Shown here one piece after another: positions 34,425 through 43,489 of a DNA stretch of 64,000 bases. The notes under the pieces are model-generated. The model made no database searches and was not told the DNA's origin. It was given only the letters and a program-made list of their open reading frames with translations. Source of the stretch: JAOUGY01 sp963825585 (lineage in GTDB: Bacteria; Actinomycetota; Acidimicrobiia; Spongiisociales; ZC4RG35); NCBI GenBank assembly GCA_963825585.1, contig CAWGTX010000001.1:496001-560000 (forward strand), given 5' to 3'. The position numbers were made by a program, and so were the translations under genes. Every line of letters starts with the position of its first letter. The stretch's first letter is position 1.

Positions 34425-35495
34425 TCAGAGACCGAGTGCCCGGACGAGGAACGACGCCATCTGTGCCCGGGTCACCGGGTCGGCGGGACAGAACCGGTCG
34501 TTGAAGGGGGGATTGCACCCTCGGGTGATGCCGGCGTTGGCGAGGGCCTCGCCATCGCTCTCGAACACCGTGCCGTTGTCATCGGCGAACCAGTCGGTCA
34601 GCGGAGGCGCCGCCGGGTAGTCGAAGGAGCGCACGAGCAAGGCCGCCATCTGTCCCCTCGTCACCGTGTCGTTCGGGCAGAACTCTGCGCTCGACCCTGC
34701 GCCGAGATCGATCACGACCCGGTGCGGATCTTCGAGCACCGACACGGAGAAACCGGGAGTGCCGTTGACGCCGATCGCCCAGTTCAGCACCCGCTCAAAG
34801 TCGCCGGTCGCCACCACTTCGGCCATCCGGGCGAAGCCGGGGGTGAACCGTCGGGGTCCTGTGTAGGTGGGGTCACCGTCGAGGTCCACCGTCGAGGTGA
34901 AGGCGAGGCGAACGCCGATGGCGCGGTCGCCCTCCAGGTCCACGGGCACACCAGAGGGGTCTGCGACCACCGGGAGCTCGACATAGCGAATGTGGTAGCC
35001 CGGCACCGGACCGTCGAACTCGAAGACGAGCCGGTCGAACCCGTCGGTGGAGCCCAGGCGCACGTCGACCAACTGGGAGCCGGGGCTGGGCCCGTCGGGG
35101 ACCACCACCGGGTTGGCCGAACCACCGGCCCCGGCCGCCCCGCATCCCTTGGCGATGCCGAGGGCGGCGAGGATGTCGATGGCGGTCTCATGGACCGAGG
35201 CGTCGTCGTCGTCGAAGGCGTCAGGCACGGCCTCGGGGATCTCCACACCTTCGACGTGGAGTGCTCGGACGAGGAACGTCGCCATCTCGGCGCGGCTGAT
35301 GGATCGCTCCGGGCAGAACCGATCGTTGGCGGGTGGGTTGCACCCGAAGGTGATGCCGGCGAACGCGATTGCGTCGATGTCGGTTTCGTGCACCGAGGTG
35401 TCGTCGTCGGTGAACACCCCGTCGGCGGCGCCGGCGGGGATGCTGATCGCCACGAACGACATCGCCGTCAACAGGACGAGGAATGCTCGTCTCAT
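34425..35495 (-). CDS. Secreted protein with SLH-like repeats and an embedded AMIN-like domain
   Basis: 356 aa with a signal peptide (LVLLTAMSFVAISIPAGA). Repeat 1 (about 27-85) and repeat 3 (about 310-356) are standard units of GITxGCNPPxNDRFCP plus a TRxQMA helix. Repeat 2 starts at DDDDASVHETAIDILAALG and reaches GIAKGCG, then an insertion of about 145 residues resembling an AMIN-like (LpqH/amidase N-terminal-type) beta domain follows (DVRLGSTDGFDRLVFEFDG ... PHRVVIDLG), and the repeat resumes at EFCPNDTVTRGQMAALL. GGAGG precedes the ATG. Cell-wall or S-layer association is inferred. Confidence 0.75.
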   Translation of the reverse strand: MRRAFLVLLTAMSFVAISIPAGAADGVFTDDDTSVHETDIDAIAFAGITFGCNPPANDRFCPERSISRAEMATFLVRALHVEGVEIPEAVPDAFDDDDASVHETAIDILAALGIAKGCGAAGAGGSANPVVVPDGPSPGSQLVDVRLGSTDGFDRLVFEFDGPVPGYHIRYVELPVVADPSGVPVDLEGDRAIGVRLAFTSTVDLDGDPTYTGPRRFTPGFARMAEVVATGDFERVLNWAIGVNGTPGFSVSVLEDPHRVVIDLGAGSSAEFCPNDTVTRGQMAALLVRSFDYPAAPPLTDWFADDNGTVFESDGEALANAGITRGCNPPFNDRFCPADPVTRAQMASFLVRALGL

Positions 35496-35550
35496 CTGTC
35501 CTCCACGACCCTACGTTACGGCGTCGTTCGTGGCGCTGCCGCGCCAGACG

Positions 35551-37027
35551 TCAGTCGAACAGTCCGATGTGGAGCCGGCGCAGTTCGGCCTTCTGCACCT
35601 TGCCCATGGCATTGCGTGGGAGCGTGTCGACTGTGAGCAGCCGCTTGGGGTGTTTGAACCTGGCCAGGTGATCGAGACGGCTGCTGATGGCTGCCTCGTC
35701 GAGTTCGCCGTCGCAAACGAGGATGGCGACCACCGCCTCCCCGAACTCCCGGTGGGGAACGCCGATCACGGCGGACTCCACCACGCCGGGAGCGGCGTCG
35801 AGCAGCGTCTCGATCTCTTTCGGATACACGTTCAAGCCCCCGGAGATGATCATGTCCGACGCCCGCCCGGCCAGGGTGAGGCGTCCTTCGCCGTCGACGG
35901 ACCCGACATCACCGGTGTGGAACCATCCGTCGGCGCGGAACTCCTGGGCGGTCTTCTCGGGCAGCTTCCAGTATCCGGCGAACACGTTGGGGCCTCGAAC
36001 CTGCACGATGCCGGGTACCCCGGCTCCCACCGGAGATCCTGTCTCATCGACCACCCGGATCTCGACACCGGGTAGCGGGAATCCCACCGTCCCCGGGATG
36101 CGGTCACCGTCGTACGGGTTCGAGGTGATCATCCCGGCCTCGGTCATGCCGTAGCGCTCGAGGATGCGGTGGCCGGTTCGTTCGGTGAAGAGGCGGTGGA
36201 CCTGTTCGGTCATGGGGGCGGAGCCCGAGGTGAACAGCCGCATCCCCCGGCACACCGCTGCGTCGAACCGTGCGTCGTCGAGCAGTCGAACGTATTGGGT
36301 GGGCACACCCATCAGCACCGTGGCCGACGGGAGGTGCGCGATCACGGCATCGGGATCGAAGCGGGGTAGGAATACGACCTCGGAGCCGTTGAGCATGGCG
36401 CAGTGCAGCGCCACGAACAACCCGTGGACGTGGAAGATCGGGAGCATGTGGACGAGCACGTCGCCCGGCTCGAATGCCCATGCCTCGTGGAGGGCGAGGG
36501 CGTTGGAGGCGAGGTTGCGGTTGGTGAGCACCGCCCCTTTCGATCTGCCGGTGGTGCCCGAGGTGTAGAGCATGGCGGCCGGATCGTTCCCCTGGCGTTG
36601 GATCGGCGCTACCGGCGACATCGTGGCTGCGGCTGCACAGAGGGTGCCGGAGCCATCGCCGCCGAGGGTGAAGGAAACGGCGGACGTCTTGTGGGCAGAA
36701 CCGGGGTCGCCGACGAACACGGCGGGCTCGGCGTCATGTTCGAAGAAGGCGACCTCGGTGGGGGTGTAGCCGGTGTTGAGGGGCACGTACACGGCGCCGA
36801 TCCGGATGGCGGCCAGGTACAGCGCTACCGCCTCGGGCGACTTGTCGGTTTGGACCATCACCCGGTCCCCGGGATCGACACCTGCATCCACCAGCACCGA
36901 TCCGATGCGTCCGGTCAGGTCGGCTGATCTCGCCGTACGTCCGACGCCGCCCTCCCGGCACCGTCAGGAACGGTGCATCGGCGGGGGCGGCGCTGAAGAG
37001 AAGTGCGTGGAGGTGTTCGATTGACAT
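35551..37027 (-). CDS. matB: Malonyl-CoA synthetase-like acyl-CoA ligase, interrupted by a one-base frameshift
   Basis: ANL-superfamily adenylating enzyme: LYTSGTTGRSKGAVLTNRNL (P-loop), YGMTEAGM, GWFHTGDVG, GRASDMIISGGLNVYPKEIE and the C-terminal PRNAMGKVQK Lys. MatB-type enzymes make malonyl-CoA from malonate, CoA and ATP; NVYPKEIE and overall length suit MatB, but another short-chain acyl substrate is possible. The first 34 codons (MSIEHLHALL ... RRTYGEI) are in one frame and the rest (ADLTGRIGSVLVDAGV) in the next. Dropping one base near 36925 restores about 491 aa. A downstream start at 36897 would lack the N-terminal strand, so frameshift is preferred. Confidence 0.82.
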
Positions 37028-37049
37028 GCCGGGCGGAACGCTACCCGGC

Positions 37050-38100
37050 TCAGGGTGAGAGCAGTTCACCTCCGAAGTCGAAGGCCGACTCCAGGTCATC
37101 GATGGCCGTCACTTGCTCCGCGGGAGGGGCTTCGATCGTGACCGTTTGGTTGATGTCGAAGACGTCGAAGGTGAACGTCATCCGCTCGAATGCCTCATCA
37201 GGGCTGGCATGGTCGATGGTCGGTCCCGTCGATGTCCATCAGCATGCGCACCACGTGGCCTTCGTCGGAGATCCACAGCTCCATCGGCAGGTCGCCGTTC
37301 GGAATCGGGCCGTCCGCTTCCAGCTCGGCCCGCTCTGCCGGCGACAGCTTCTCGAGGAATCCGGCAGCGTCGATCGTGATGAGGTAATGGTCGGCTTCGA
37401 CGCCGTTGACGGTTTCGCGGCCGAGCTCGGTGACTTCGGCGTCTGCACCCTCGTATCCTTCCAACATCGTGGAGGGATCGGACGGCATGCTCTGCTGCAT
37501 GTCGTATTCGAAAGCGGCCGCTTCCTCGGCCGGCATCGACACCCACTCGGTCTCCGCTCCCATCATCATGGTGAAGAACCCGAACTTCAGGTAGGCGGTC
37601 TCGTCGATGGTGCGAACCTCCATGGCGCCGAACATGGCCGCAAGACCCATCGGGTCGTCCTCCTCGCCAATCGCGCCCGCCATCCCGCTCATGTCCATCG
37701 AGAACGACGAGTCACCGGATTCGTCGAAGGCGAGCGAGAACGGCAAGGAGATCTCGGCGACGCCGGTTGCGTCGGCCGGGCCGACGATGCGGATCGTGCC
37801 CTCCATGCGGGCCGATGTCGGCTCGCCGGCTTCCTGAACCCGGGACGTGAGTGCCCGGTACGCGTCTGACGAAGCGGTCGGAGCGACCGAGGTGGTGCTG
37901 GTGGGGCTGGTCGTCGTCGTGACCGGTTCGCTGGTCGGGGCGGTCGGCGCCGCCGTGGTCGTGGTGTCGACGGCAACGGTGGTCGATGTCGACGACTCGA
38001 TGATCGACGTGGCGGTCTCGAGATCGGCTCCCCCGCACGACGCCAGCACCAGGCCGATGGCGACCGTGGCAACTCTCGCTGTGGTGCCTGTCTTGTTCAT
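37050..38100 (-). CDS. Secreted lipoprotein (LppX/LprG-like), interrupted by a one-base frameshift
   Basis: Signal peptide with lipobox LASC, a Thr/Ser/Pro linker of about 55 residues, then a region with FSLAFDESGDSSFSMDMSGM, TIDETAYLKFGF and NGVEADHYLITID, typical of LppX_LprAFG-type beta-barrel lipoproteins that carry hydrophobic ligands. The frame ends early at 37198. In the next frame coding continues as DHASPDEAFERMTFTFDVFDINQTV to SAFDFGGELLSP and a stop at 37050. Removing one base at about 37221 (GGGACCGACC) joins them into about 349 aa. ATG 38100 is used because GGGGAG lies 8 nt upstream. Confidence 0.75.
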
Positions 38101-38169
38101 TGTGCTCACTCCCCGTGTCGATCTCCGAGGTTATCGGCAGGCACGAGTTGTGCGTTGAGCGGAGAAACG

Positions 38170-38201
38170 GAGAGGCCCGGACCATGGGGTCCGGGCCTCT
38201 C
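38170..38201 (-). terminator. Strong hairpin terminator
   Basis: GAGAGGCCCGGACC, loop of 4, GGTCCGGGCCTCTC: a perfect 14-bp stem lying 19 bp beyond the stop of the LPFTG protein gene at 38220. On the minus strand it is followed by CGTTTCT. It also separates that gene from the lipoprotein gene promoter. Confidence 0.75.
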
Positions 38202-38219
38202 ATTCGGATCTTCGTCGGA

Positions 38220-39041
38220 TCAGTCGCGTTTGGCTGCGAGGAGTACGCCTCCGCCCAGCATGAGCAGCGCGGTGGCTGCCATGGCGATGCCGGCGGCTTC
38301 CACCGGAGGTCCGGTGAACGGCAGGGTGCTGCCGCTGACCGGCGGAATCGACGAAGTGGTGGAGCCGACCACCGATGTCGACGTCGTGTCACCGGGCACG
38401 GTTGTGGTGCCCCCCGGCTCCGTTGTGGTGGTGATGAACCCGGTGGTGGTGGTGATGTCGTCGCCGGTGGTCGTGGTGGTGTCGTCGCTGGTGGTGGTCG
38501 TGGTGTCGTCACTGGTTGTCGTGGTGGTGTCATCGATCGTGGTCGTCGTTGTCTCGTCGGTGACGTCGCAGTCCACGGTGACGACATAGTCCACCGACGT
38601 TCCGACGATGTCGTCGTCATCGGGCAGCATCACGTTCGACAGTGTGATGACCGGGCCGATGGTGAGGAACTGGTCGGTGAGGGTGGTGGTGACTACGTCG
38701 GGCAACGACTCGGTCTCCAGGATGTCGGTGATGTTGTTCGAAGCCGCACCGGTGTCGAGGATTCCGTAGTTGTTGAGGTGCACGCTCGACCCGTTGGCGG
38801 CCGAGATCGTGAACAGGCAGGTCTGCCCGATCAGGTCGGCGTACCCGTTGGCTGCCACGTCGAAGCTGTCGAGGAGCCGCTCGACTCCCACCTGGTCGGA
38901 GCTGGCGGCGGGACGAGGGATGTAGAAGTCGTCGGCGACGAACAACACCGCTGGGACGGCGACCGCCGGGAGTGACATGAGGATGACGGCCGACATGGCG
39001 GTGGCGACAGCCAGCACTCTCTTCTTGACCGTGGCGAGCAT
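38220..39041 (-). CDS. LPFTG-anchored Thr-rich surface protein, paralog 1
   Basis: 273 aa. Signal peptide (VLAVATAMSAVILMSLPAVAVPA), then a domain of about 130 residues with DDFYIPRP, SSDQ, AANGYADLIG, AANGSSVHLNN and ESLPDV, ending in a YVVTVDC strand. A stalk of TTTTT/DD repeats follows, then the sorting signal LPFTG, a hydrophobic segment and AAKRD. The domain is shared with the next gene and not recognised from any named family. Sortase attachment to the wall is inferred; no sortase is in the window. ATG 39041 has GAAGGGAA upstream. Confidence 0.8.
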   Translation of the reverse strand: MLATVKKRVLAVATAMSAVILMSLPAVAVPAVLFVADDFYIPRPAASSDQVGVERLLDSFDVAANGYADLIGQTCLFTISAANGSSVHLNNYGILDTGAASNNITDILETESLPDVVTTTLTDQFLTIGPVITLSNVMLPDDDDIVGTSVDYVVTVDCDVTDETTTTTIDDTTTTTSDDTTTTTSDDTTTTTGDDITTTTGFITTTTEPGGTTTVPGDTTSTSVVGSTTSSIPPVSGSTLPFTGPPVEAAGIAMAATALLMLGGGVLLAAKRD

Positions 39042-39174
39042 TGGATTCCCTTCGTGTGTGTTCTCTCGGTGCAACCGCATGATTGCCCTGAATCGCGCCG
39101 CGTTCAACTCCGATGTCGGAGCCTCACCTCGATTACGGCGAGCGTACCAGCTGACTCGCCGCCCCCGAAGGTTT

Positions 39175-39258
39175 GAGCGAGGAGCGAGGAGCGAGGAGCG
39201 AGGAGCCAGAAGCGAGGAGACCGCGTTCTGGCCCCTCGCCCCTCGCCCCTGGCTCCTA
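39175..39258. repeat. Intergenic GCGAGGA repeat with inverted arms
   Basis: Four GAGCGAG(GA) units lead into GAGCCAGAAGCGAGGAG and, after CCGCG, the arm TTCTGGCCCCTCGCCCCTCG. The arms pair as CGAGGAGCGAGGAGCCAGAA with two A/G differences, forming a roughly 20-bp imperfect hairpin between the two LPFTG genes. Similar in composition to 43709-43951. Confidence 0.55.
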
Positions 39259-39262
39259 AGGG

Positions 39263-40054
39263 TCAGCTCTCGCGGCTGGCGAGCAGCACGCCGCCACCGA
39301 GCAGCAGGAGCGCAGCAGCGGCCATGGCGATCCCGGCCGCCTCGACCGGCGGGCCGGTGAAGGGGAGGGTGCTTCCGGTGACCGGCGGGATGGTGCTGGT
39401 GCTGGTGGCCGCCACCGACGTCGTGGTGGTGTCCGCCACCGTTGTGGTGGTCGACCCCAGAACCGACGAGGTGGTGACGGGAAGCGTCGTGGTGGTGGTA
39501 TCGACGACAGTTGTGGTCGTCGTCTCTTCCTCTGTGGTGGTGGTGGTCTCGGCTGCCGTCGTGGTCGTCGTCTCATCTTCGGTGGTGCAGGTGACGGTGA
39601 CCACGTACTCGACCGAGGTTCCGATCGTCTCGTTGTCGTCTCTGACCATCACGTTGTAGAGCTCGATCGTCTCGCCGAGCACCAGGGTCTCGTCCACCAG
39701 CTGGGTCGTGAGCACATCAGGTAACGACTCGGTTCCCAGGACGTCGGTCTCGCTACCGCCGGAGATGATGGCGCCGAAGTTGTTGAGGTGCACGCTCGAA
39801 CCGTTGGCCGCCGTCACAGAGAAGGTGCACTCCAGGCCGATGAGGTCGGCAAAGCCGTTGGCCGCCAGATCGTAGGTGGTGAGGAGCCGGTAGACGTTCT
39901 CCTGGTCGGAGCTCTCGACCGGGCGTGGAATGTAGAAGTCGTCTCCCTCGAAAGAGAAGATGACGGTCGCCGCCCCGGCGGGCAGGGACATGAGCCCTAC
40001 CGCTGCCAGCGCCGTCAGGACCGCCATGAGTCGCCTTGCACCCATCGTTCGCAT
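39263..40054 (-). CDS. LPFTG-anchored Thr-rich surface protein, paralog 2
   Basis: 263 aa, same architecture as the preceding paralog: signal peptide, about 130-residue domain with DDFYIPRPVESSDQ, AANGFADLIG, AANGSSVHLNN, ESLPDV and VEYVVTVTC, then a Thr-rich stalk (TTTTT with EEE spacers), LPFTG, membrane segment and ASRES tail. The N-terminal domains are clearly homologous while the stalks differ, suggesting tandem duplication followed by stalk divergence. AGGGAGG lies 8 nt before the ATG, and the leader contains a CCCCTTCGGGG hairpin. Confidence 0.8.
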   Translation of the reverse strand: MRTMGARRLMAVLTALAAVGLMSLPAGAATVIFSFEGDDFYIPRPVESSDQENVYRLLTTYDLAANGFADLIGLECTFSVTAANGSSVHLNNFGAIISGGSETDVLGTESLPDVLTTQLVDETLVLGETIELYNVMVRDDNETIGTSVEYVVTVTCTTEDETTTTTAAETTTTTEEETTTTTVVDTTTTTLPVTTSSVLGSTTTTVADTTTTSVAATSTSTIPPVTGSTLPFTGPPVEAAGIAMAAAALLLLGGGVLLASRES

Positions 40055-40205
40055 GTGAATTGCCTCCCTTTGCCCCGTCCCCCGAAGGGGTCGAGCTCCA
40101 CGAGCGGCACTGAACGCCGCCGTCTCCGCTGGTCCCTTCCTAGCGCAGTATGGTCGATTTGGAACTACTTCGGGCGGATTGGCTCACACCCGGCCTAGGT
40201 CCCTT

Positions 40206-40222
40206 TCCCTCGGGCCGAGGGA
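40206..40222 (-). terminator. Hairpin downstream of the MFS gene
   Basis: TCCCTCGG-G-CCGAGGGA, about 24 bp beyond the MFS stop on the minus strand; the effective stem is 7 bp. Confidence 0.4.
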
Positions 40223-40245
40223 CCGTCTTCCACCACCGACTGTCT

Positions 40246-41493
40246 TCAGGGGTTGGGCGAAATCGGCTCATCGCCGACCAAGCCGCGTGACACGGGCGGA
40301 ACCTCCACGGTGCGGGTCCGGTCGAGACGGGCCCCGGTCGGCCCAGCCAGCAGCGCCAGCCCGATCAGGCCGACACCACCGATCACCATGGGCCACTGCA
40401 CGCCGATGGCGGTGGCCAGCGCCGGTGCCACCAGCAACGGGATGATCTTGGCCGCCTCGGCGTGGACGGTGCTGGTTCCCATCACCCGACCCAGCATGTC
40501 GTCGGGTGAGTTCACGTGGATCAGTGTCCGCACCAGGGGGAGGAAGAGCCCGATCACCACACCCCAGCCGATGGCGCCGACGATGACGACGGTGTAGTTG
40601 GCGGTGGCGATGTAGACGATCGATCCCATCCCGTTGGCAGCCAGCAACCACAGCACGGTGCGGGCGCTGCGGAGCCTACGGGGGAGGCGCGACGCGGCGA
40701 CGGTGCCGGCCACCAGACCGACGCCGAGAATGGCGTTCACGATGCCGATCGCCTCCGGGCCCCGGCCGAGCACGTCGCGGTAGAAGATCGGTTCCAGCGA
40801 CGAGAACAGGCCGAACAGCAACCACATCGAGGTGGCGATCAGGATGTAGAACCGGAGGCGGGGGTGGCGGTACACATAGACGAACCCCGCCCGGATCTCG
40901 GCGACACCGCCGCCCACCGGCTCGGCTCTCGTCACGGTTCGGGTCTTGACCCGCGCCACCAAGGCCACCGCCACGATCGAGGTCAGGGCGTCGAGGTAGA
41001 AAACCGAGTCCACCGACAGCACCGACGCCAGGGCGGCGCCGATCGCCGAGCCCGAGATGAGCGCCGCCATCCCGGCGGTCTCGACGGCGGCGTTGACCCT
41101 GACCAGCCGGGATTCGTCGGTGGTGAGATACGGGGGAAACGAGGCGATGGCCGTCATCGTGGGGGCAGAGAACAGGCCGAAGGCGATGGCGGCGAGCGTC
41201 ATCGTGAACATGTCGGTGGTCGCCACCACCGCCAGAGTGGCCGGGACGAACAGGACCTCAGAGCCGATCAACACCCGCTTCGGGCCGAACCGGTCGATGA
41301 GCATCCCGGCGACAGCCGACCCCGCCAGCCCGGACAGGCCGAGCGCCGCCATCAGAAGCGCGATCGCACCCGGCGCGGCGTCGAACTCGTATGCGGCTTT
41401 GCCCCAGATCCCCACGAAGAACGCGGCCTCGCCGCCGGTTCGCGATATGAATCGAGCGGCGATGACGAGTACTTCGTTGCGGTCGAGACGCAT
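40246..41493 (-). CDS. MFS transporter
   Basis: 415 aa with about 12 membrane segments. The loop 2-3 motif is AGMLIDRFGPKRVLIGSE, and the central loop carries a basic segment (ARVKTRTVTRAEP). Similar to the MFS_3/enterobactin-exporter-like group of efflux proteins (FISRTGGEAAFFVGIWGKAA; NSPDDMLGRVMGTSTVHAEAAKIIPLL). The substrate is unknown, and no regulator lies next to it. Confidence 0.85.
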   Translation of the reverse strand: MRLDRNEVLVIAARFISRTGGEAAFFVGIWGKAAYEFDAAPGAIALLMAALGLSGLAGSAVAGMLIDRFGPKRVLIGSEVLFVPATLAVVATTDMFTMTLAAIAFGLFSAPTMTAIASFPPYLTTDESRLVRVNAAVETAGMAALISGSAIGAALASVLSVDSVFYLDALTSIVAVALVARVKTRTVTRAEPVGGGVAEIRAGFVYVYRHPRLRFYILIATSMWLLFGLFSSLEPIFYRDVLGRGPEAIGIVNAILGVGLVAGTVAASRLPRRLRSARTVLWLLAANGMGSIVYIATANYTVVIVGAIGWGVVIGLFLPLVRTLIHVNSPDDMLGRVMGTSTVHAEAAKIIPLLVAPALATAIGVQWPMVIGGVGLIGLALLAGPTGARLDRTRTVEVPPVSRGLVGDEPISPNP

Positions 41494-41580
41494 CAGCCCA
41501 GTGTGCTACACCGGATGGGACGGCTGGCCGGATCTGTGTTCGGGGTTGACCTGTTGACTGTGCCAGTCCGGCGTCGGCCA

Positions 41581-42165
41581 TCAGCCGCTGTAACGGCCTA
41601 CGCCGTCATCGGCGCCCTTGACGGCGAACTGACAACTCGGAACCGTTCGAAGCACTGCCAGCAGCTCGGTGTCGTCGGCGGTGATCTCGGGTCTGGGAGG
41701 GTCGATCACCTTCTCCATCGTCACCACCATCTGCGACAGCCGGACCTGTGGCCGTTGCTCGTCGATCTCCGGTTCCTCCACGACGCTTCGCCGCATGTCG
41801 TCGACGGCAGCGACCGAGGCCGGGATGTCGCGGCGCACCTGGTCGGCCAGTTCCGCCACCGGACCGCCGTGCTCGGCCATCAGACTCCCAAGACCGACGT
41901 TCCGCTGTTCGAAGTCGTCGAGGGCTTCGAGCAGGATGGCGCCGTCGGACGTCGGCGTCAGGTCGGTACGCGCAGCATCCGACATCTCGTTGAACCGTTC
42001 TGCCGAGGCCCGGTACCACGACCACACGTCGTCGCAGAAAGCCGTCGCCGCTGCCGTCGGATCGGCCGGGACGACGGCACTCGACGGCGCCGGGGACGCG
42101 TTGGTGCACCGGCCGGCCACCAGGACCACCATGGCAACCGTCGTCGGTACGGATGGTCGGGGCAT
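41581..42165 (-). CDS. Hypothetical secreted protein
   Basis: 194 aa. N-terminal MPRPSVPTTVAMVVLVAGRC looks like a signal peptide; the Cys could be lipidated but Arg at -1 breaks the lipobox consensus. The mature part is predicted helical (FCDDVWSWYRASAERFNEMSDAAR; VAELADQVRRDIPASVAAVDDMRRS) and ends with a Cys-containing strand. It resembles short actinobacterial secreted helical proteins of unknown function. It starts 6 nt after a TATGGT box; the divergent GNAT gene lies 30 bp away. Confidence 0.65.
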   Translation of the reverse strand: MPRPSVPTTVAMVVLVAGRCTNASPAPSSAVVPADPTAAATAFCDDVWSWYRASAERFNEMSDAARTDLTPTSDGAILLEALDDFEQRNVGLGSLMAEHGGPVAELADQVRRDIPASVAAVDDMRRSVVEEPEIDEQRPQVRLSQMVVTMEKVIDPPRPEITADDTELLAVLRTVPSCQFAVKGADDGVGRYSG

Positions 42166-42171
42166 GCTCCG

Positions 42172-42189
42172 ACCATAGGGCGATAGCCT
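42172..42189. promoter_or_regulatory. Back-to-back leaderless -10 elements
   Basis: Minus-strand TATGGT (42172-42177) ends 6 nt before ATG 42165; plus-strand TAGCCT (42184-42189) ends 6 nt before ATG 42196. The two start codons are only 30 bp apart and neither has a ribosome binding site. Confidence 0.55.
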
Positions 42190-42195
42190 GGACGA

Positions 42196-42672
42196 ATGGC
42201 CCCCTTCTTCGAGATCCGCAGAGTGGACCCTGTGCTCACCCGTCCCGTGCGTCAGCAGGTCCTCCGCCCCCACCAGACGCTCGACGAGCTGATCGTCCCT
42301 GGCGAGGACGACACGGAGGCCGGCTGGTTCGCCGCCTACGAGGTCGGGGCCGAAAAGGAGGCGGTGCTCGGTACCGCCGGGGTGTTCCCCGAAGACCGAC
42401 AGGAGTCCGGGCCGGGCGGGTGGAGGTTGCGGGCGATGGCGGCCACCACCCCCGGGGCGGGCGTCGGATCGGCGTTGCTCGAGGCCTGTCGCGCCCACGC
42501 TCTCCGGCATGGTGGGCGGTACCTCTGGTGCAGCGCCCGGATGCCGGCGGCGGGGTTCTACGTGCGGCACGGGTTCGTGACCGTGTCGGACGTGTACGAG
42601 CCGCCCGGGCTGGGACCGCACGTGACGATGGTCCGCCGGCAGCTCAGCGAGCCAGACGCACCACGGCTGTAG
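42196..42672 (+). CDS. GNAT family N-acetyltransferase
   Basis: 158 aa. The acetyl-CoA-binding motif A region is WRLRAMAATTPGAGVGSALLEACRAHA, followed by YLWCSARMPAAGFYVRHGFVTVSDVYE. The N terminus (RPVRQQVLRPHQTLDELIVPGEDD) matches a common small bacterial GNAT group. The acceptor substrate is unknown. Its 3' end overlaps the convergent membrane protein gene by 29 bp. Confidence 0.82.
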   Translation: MAPFFEIRRVDPVLTRPVRQQVLRPHQTLDELIVPGEDDTEAGWFAAYEVGAEKEAVLGTAGVFPEDRQESGPGGWRLRAMAATTPGAGVGSALLEACRAHALRHGGRYLWCSARMPAAGFYVRHGFVTVSDVYEPPGLGPHVTMVRRQLSEPDAPRL

Positions 42673-43453
42673 CGGCAACGGCGACGAACGCCGGTGCCAC
42701 CGCCCAGATGCCCGACGCTCCCCCCACCAGTGCGACCAGCACGGCGCCGCTCCCGGCGGTGAAACGCGCCATCGACAGCCGGCCCGGGTCGAGCGGGCGC
42801 CGGTCGGCGTCGGACGTCGACGTCACCGGTTGCGGTCTCACGATGACGGCCGTGCCGATCACTCCGGCGACGAGCAGTGCAGCCCCGGTGGCGTCTGGAA
42901 TCGCCCAATCCGCCTGAGCCGACGCAACCCCGGCCACGAGGGTGGCGACCACGCCGATCCCCGCACCCCACCACAGGTTCACGCCGGGGGCCGGGTCCGG
43001 GAGTCGGGTGTCGCGCACGATGGCCACCGCCAACACCAGTGCGGCCAGCCAGGCGTGTGGTCCGGTCGACAGCCACGCCACGATCGCCAGATGCAGCCCG
43101 AGGTCGAGTCCGGTGGGGGGCCGGCCGGTGCTCCTGATGATGACGCGCACCGAGATCAGCACCAGGTACACCGTCCCGAGAGAAATCGGTGTCGACTGGA
43201 TGTGTGCCCACCACCCGAGTGCGGCCGCCCCGGGCCCTGCGATGGCGGCGCTCAGGGTGCGGTCGGGGTCGATCTCCCGGGTGATCGCCCACGCCAGGAA
43301 GGCCGAGCCTCCCACCGTGATGGCGGCCCCGACCGGTTCGACATCGGCGAACGTGTACGCCACGATCGAGGAGATGACCGCCACCGCAACGATGAATCGG
43401 TTCGATGGGTAGCGCAGGTCGATCGGTCTGCCCAGCCCGGTGGAGCGGTACAT
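42644..43453 (-). CDS. Uncharacterised polytopic membrane protein
   Basis: 269 aa with about eight hydrophobic segments (IVAVAVISSIVAYTFA; AAITVGGSAFLAWAI; LAALVLAVAIV; GIGVVATLVAGVASA; ALLVAGVIGTAVIV; VLVALVGGASGIWAVAPAFVAVAATAVV). No family was recognised. A charged loop DADRRPLDPGRL precedes the last two segments. The start is 6 nt from a TAACTT box, so it is probably leaderless. Confidence 0.65.
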   Translation of the reverse strand: MYRSTGLGRPIDLRYPSNRFIVAVAVISSIVAYTFADVEPVGAAITVGGSAFLAWAITREIDPDRTLSAAIAGPGAAALGWWAHIQSTPISLGTVYLVLISVRVIIRSTGRPPTGLDLGLHLAIVAWLSTGPHAWLAALVLAVAIVRDTRLPDPAPGVNLWWGAGIGVVATLVAGVASAQADWAIPDATGAALLVAGVIGTAVIVRPQPVTSTSDADRRPLDPGRLSMARFTAGSGAVLVALVGGASGIWAVAPAFVAVAATAVVRLAR

Positions 43454-43459
43454 GGCGTC

Positions 43460-43465
43460 AAGTTA
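43460..43465 (-). promoter_or_regulatory. -10 element TAACTT, leaderless start
   Basis: Lies 6 nt before ATG 43453 on the minus strand. Confidence 0.4.
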
Positions 43466-43489
43466 CCTGCCATCATCCCGGCTTCGAAC

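Noticed and set aside
19014..34433. GTCTCAGAGAC palindrome shared by 19014-19024 and 34422-34432 as a common operator
   Set aside because: The second copy overlaps a stop codon inside an operon rather than a promoter, so a shared regulatory role is unlikely.
39042..39174. tRNA or small RNA gene upstream of LPFTG paralog 1
   Set aside because: No cloverleaf, TTC-loop or acceptor pairing could be formed; no RNA gene was recognised anywhere in the window.
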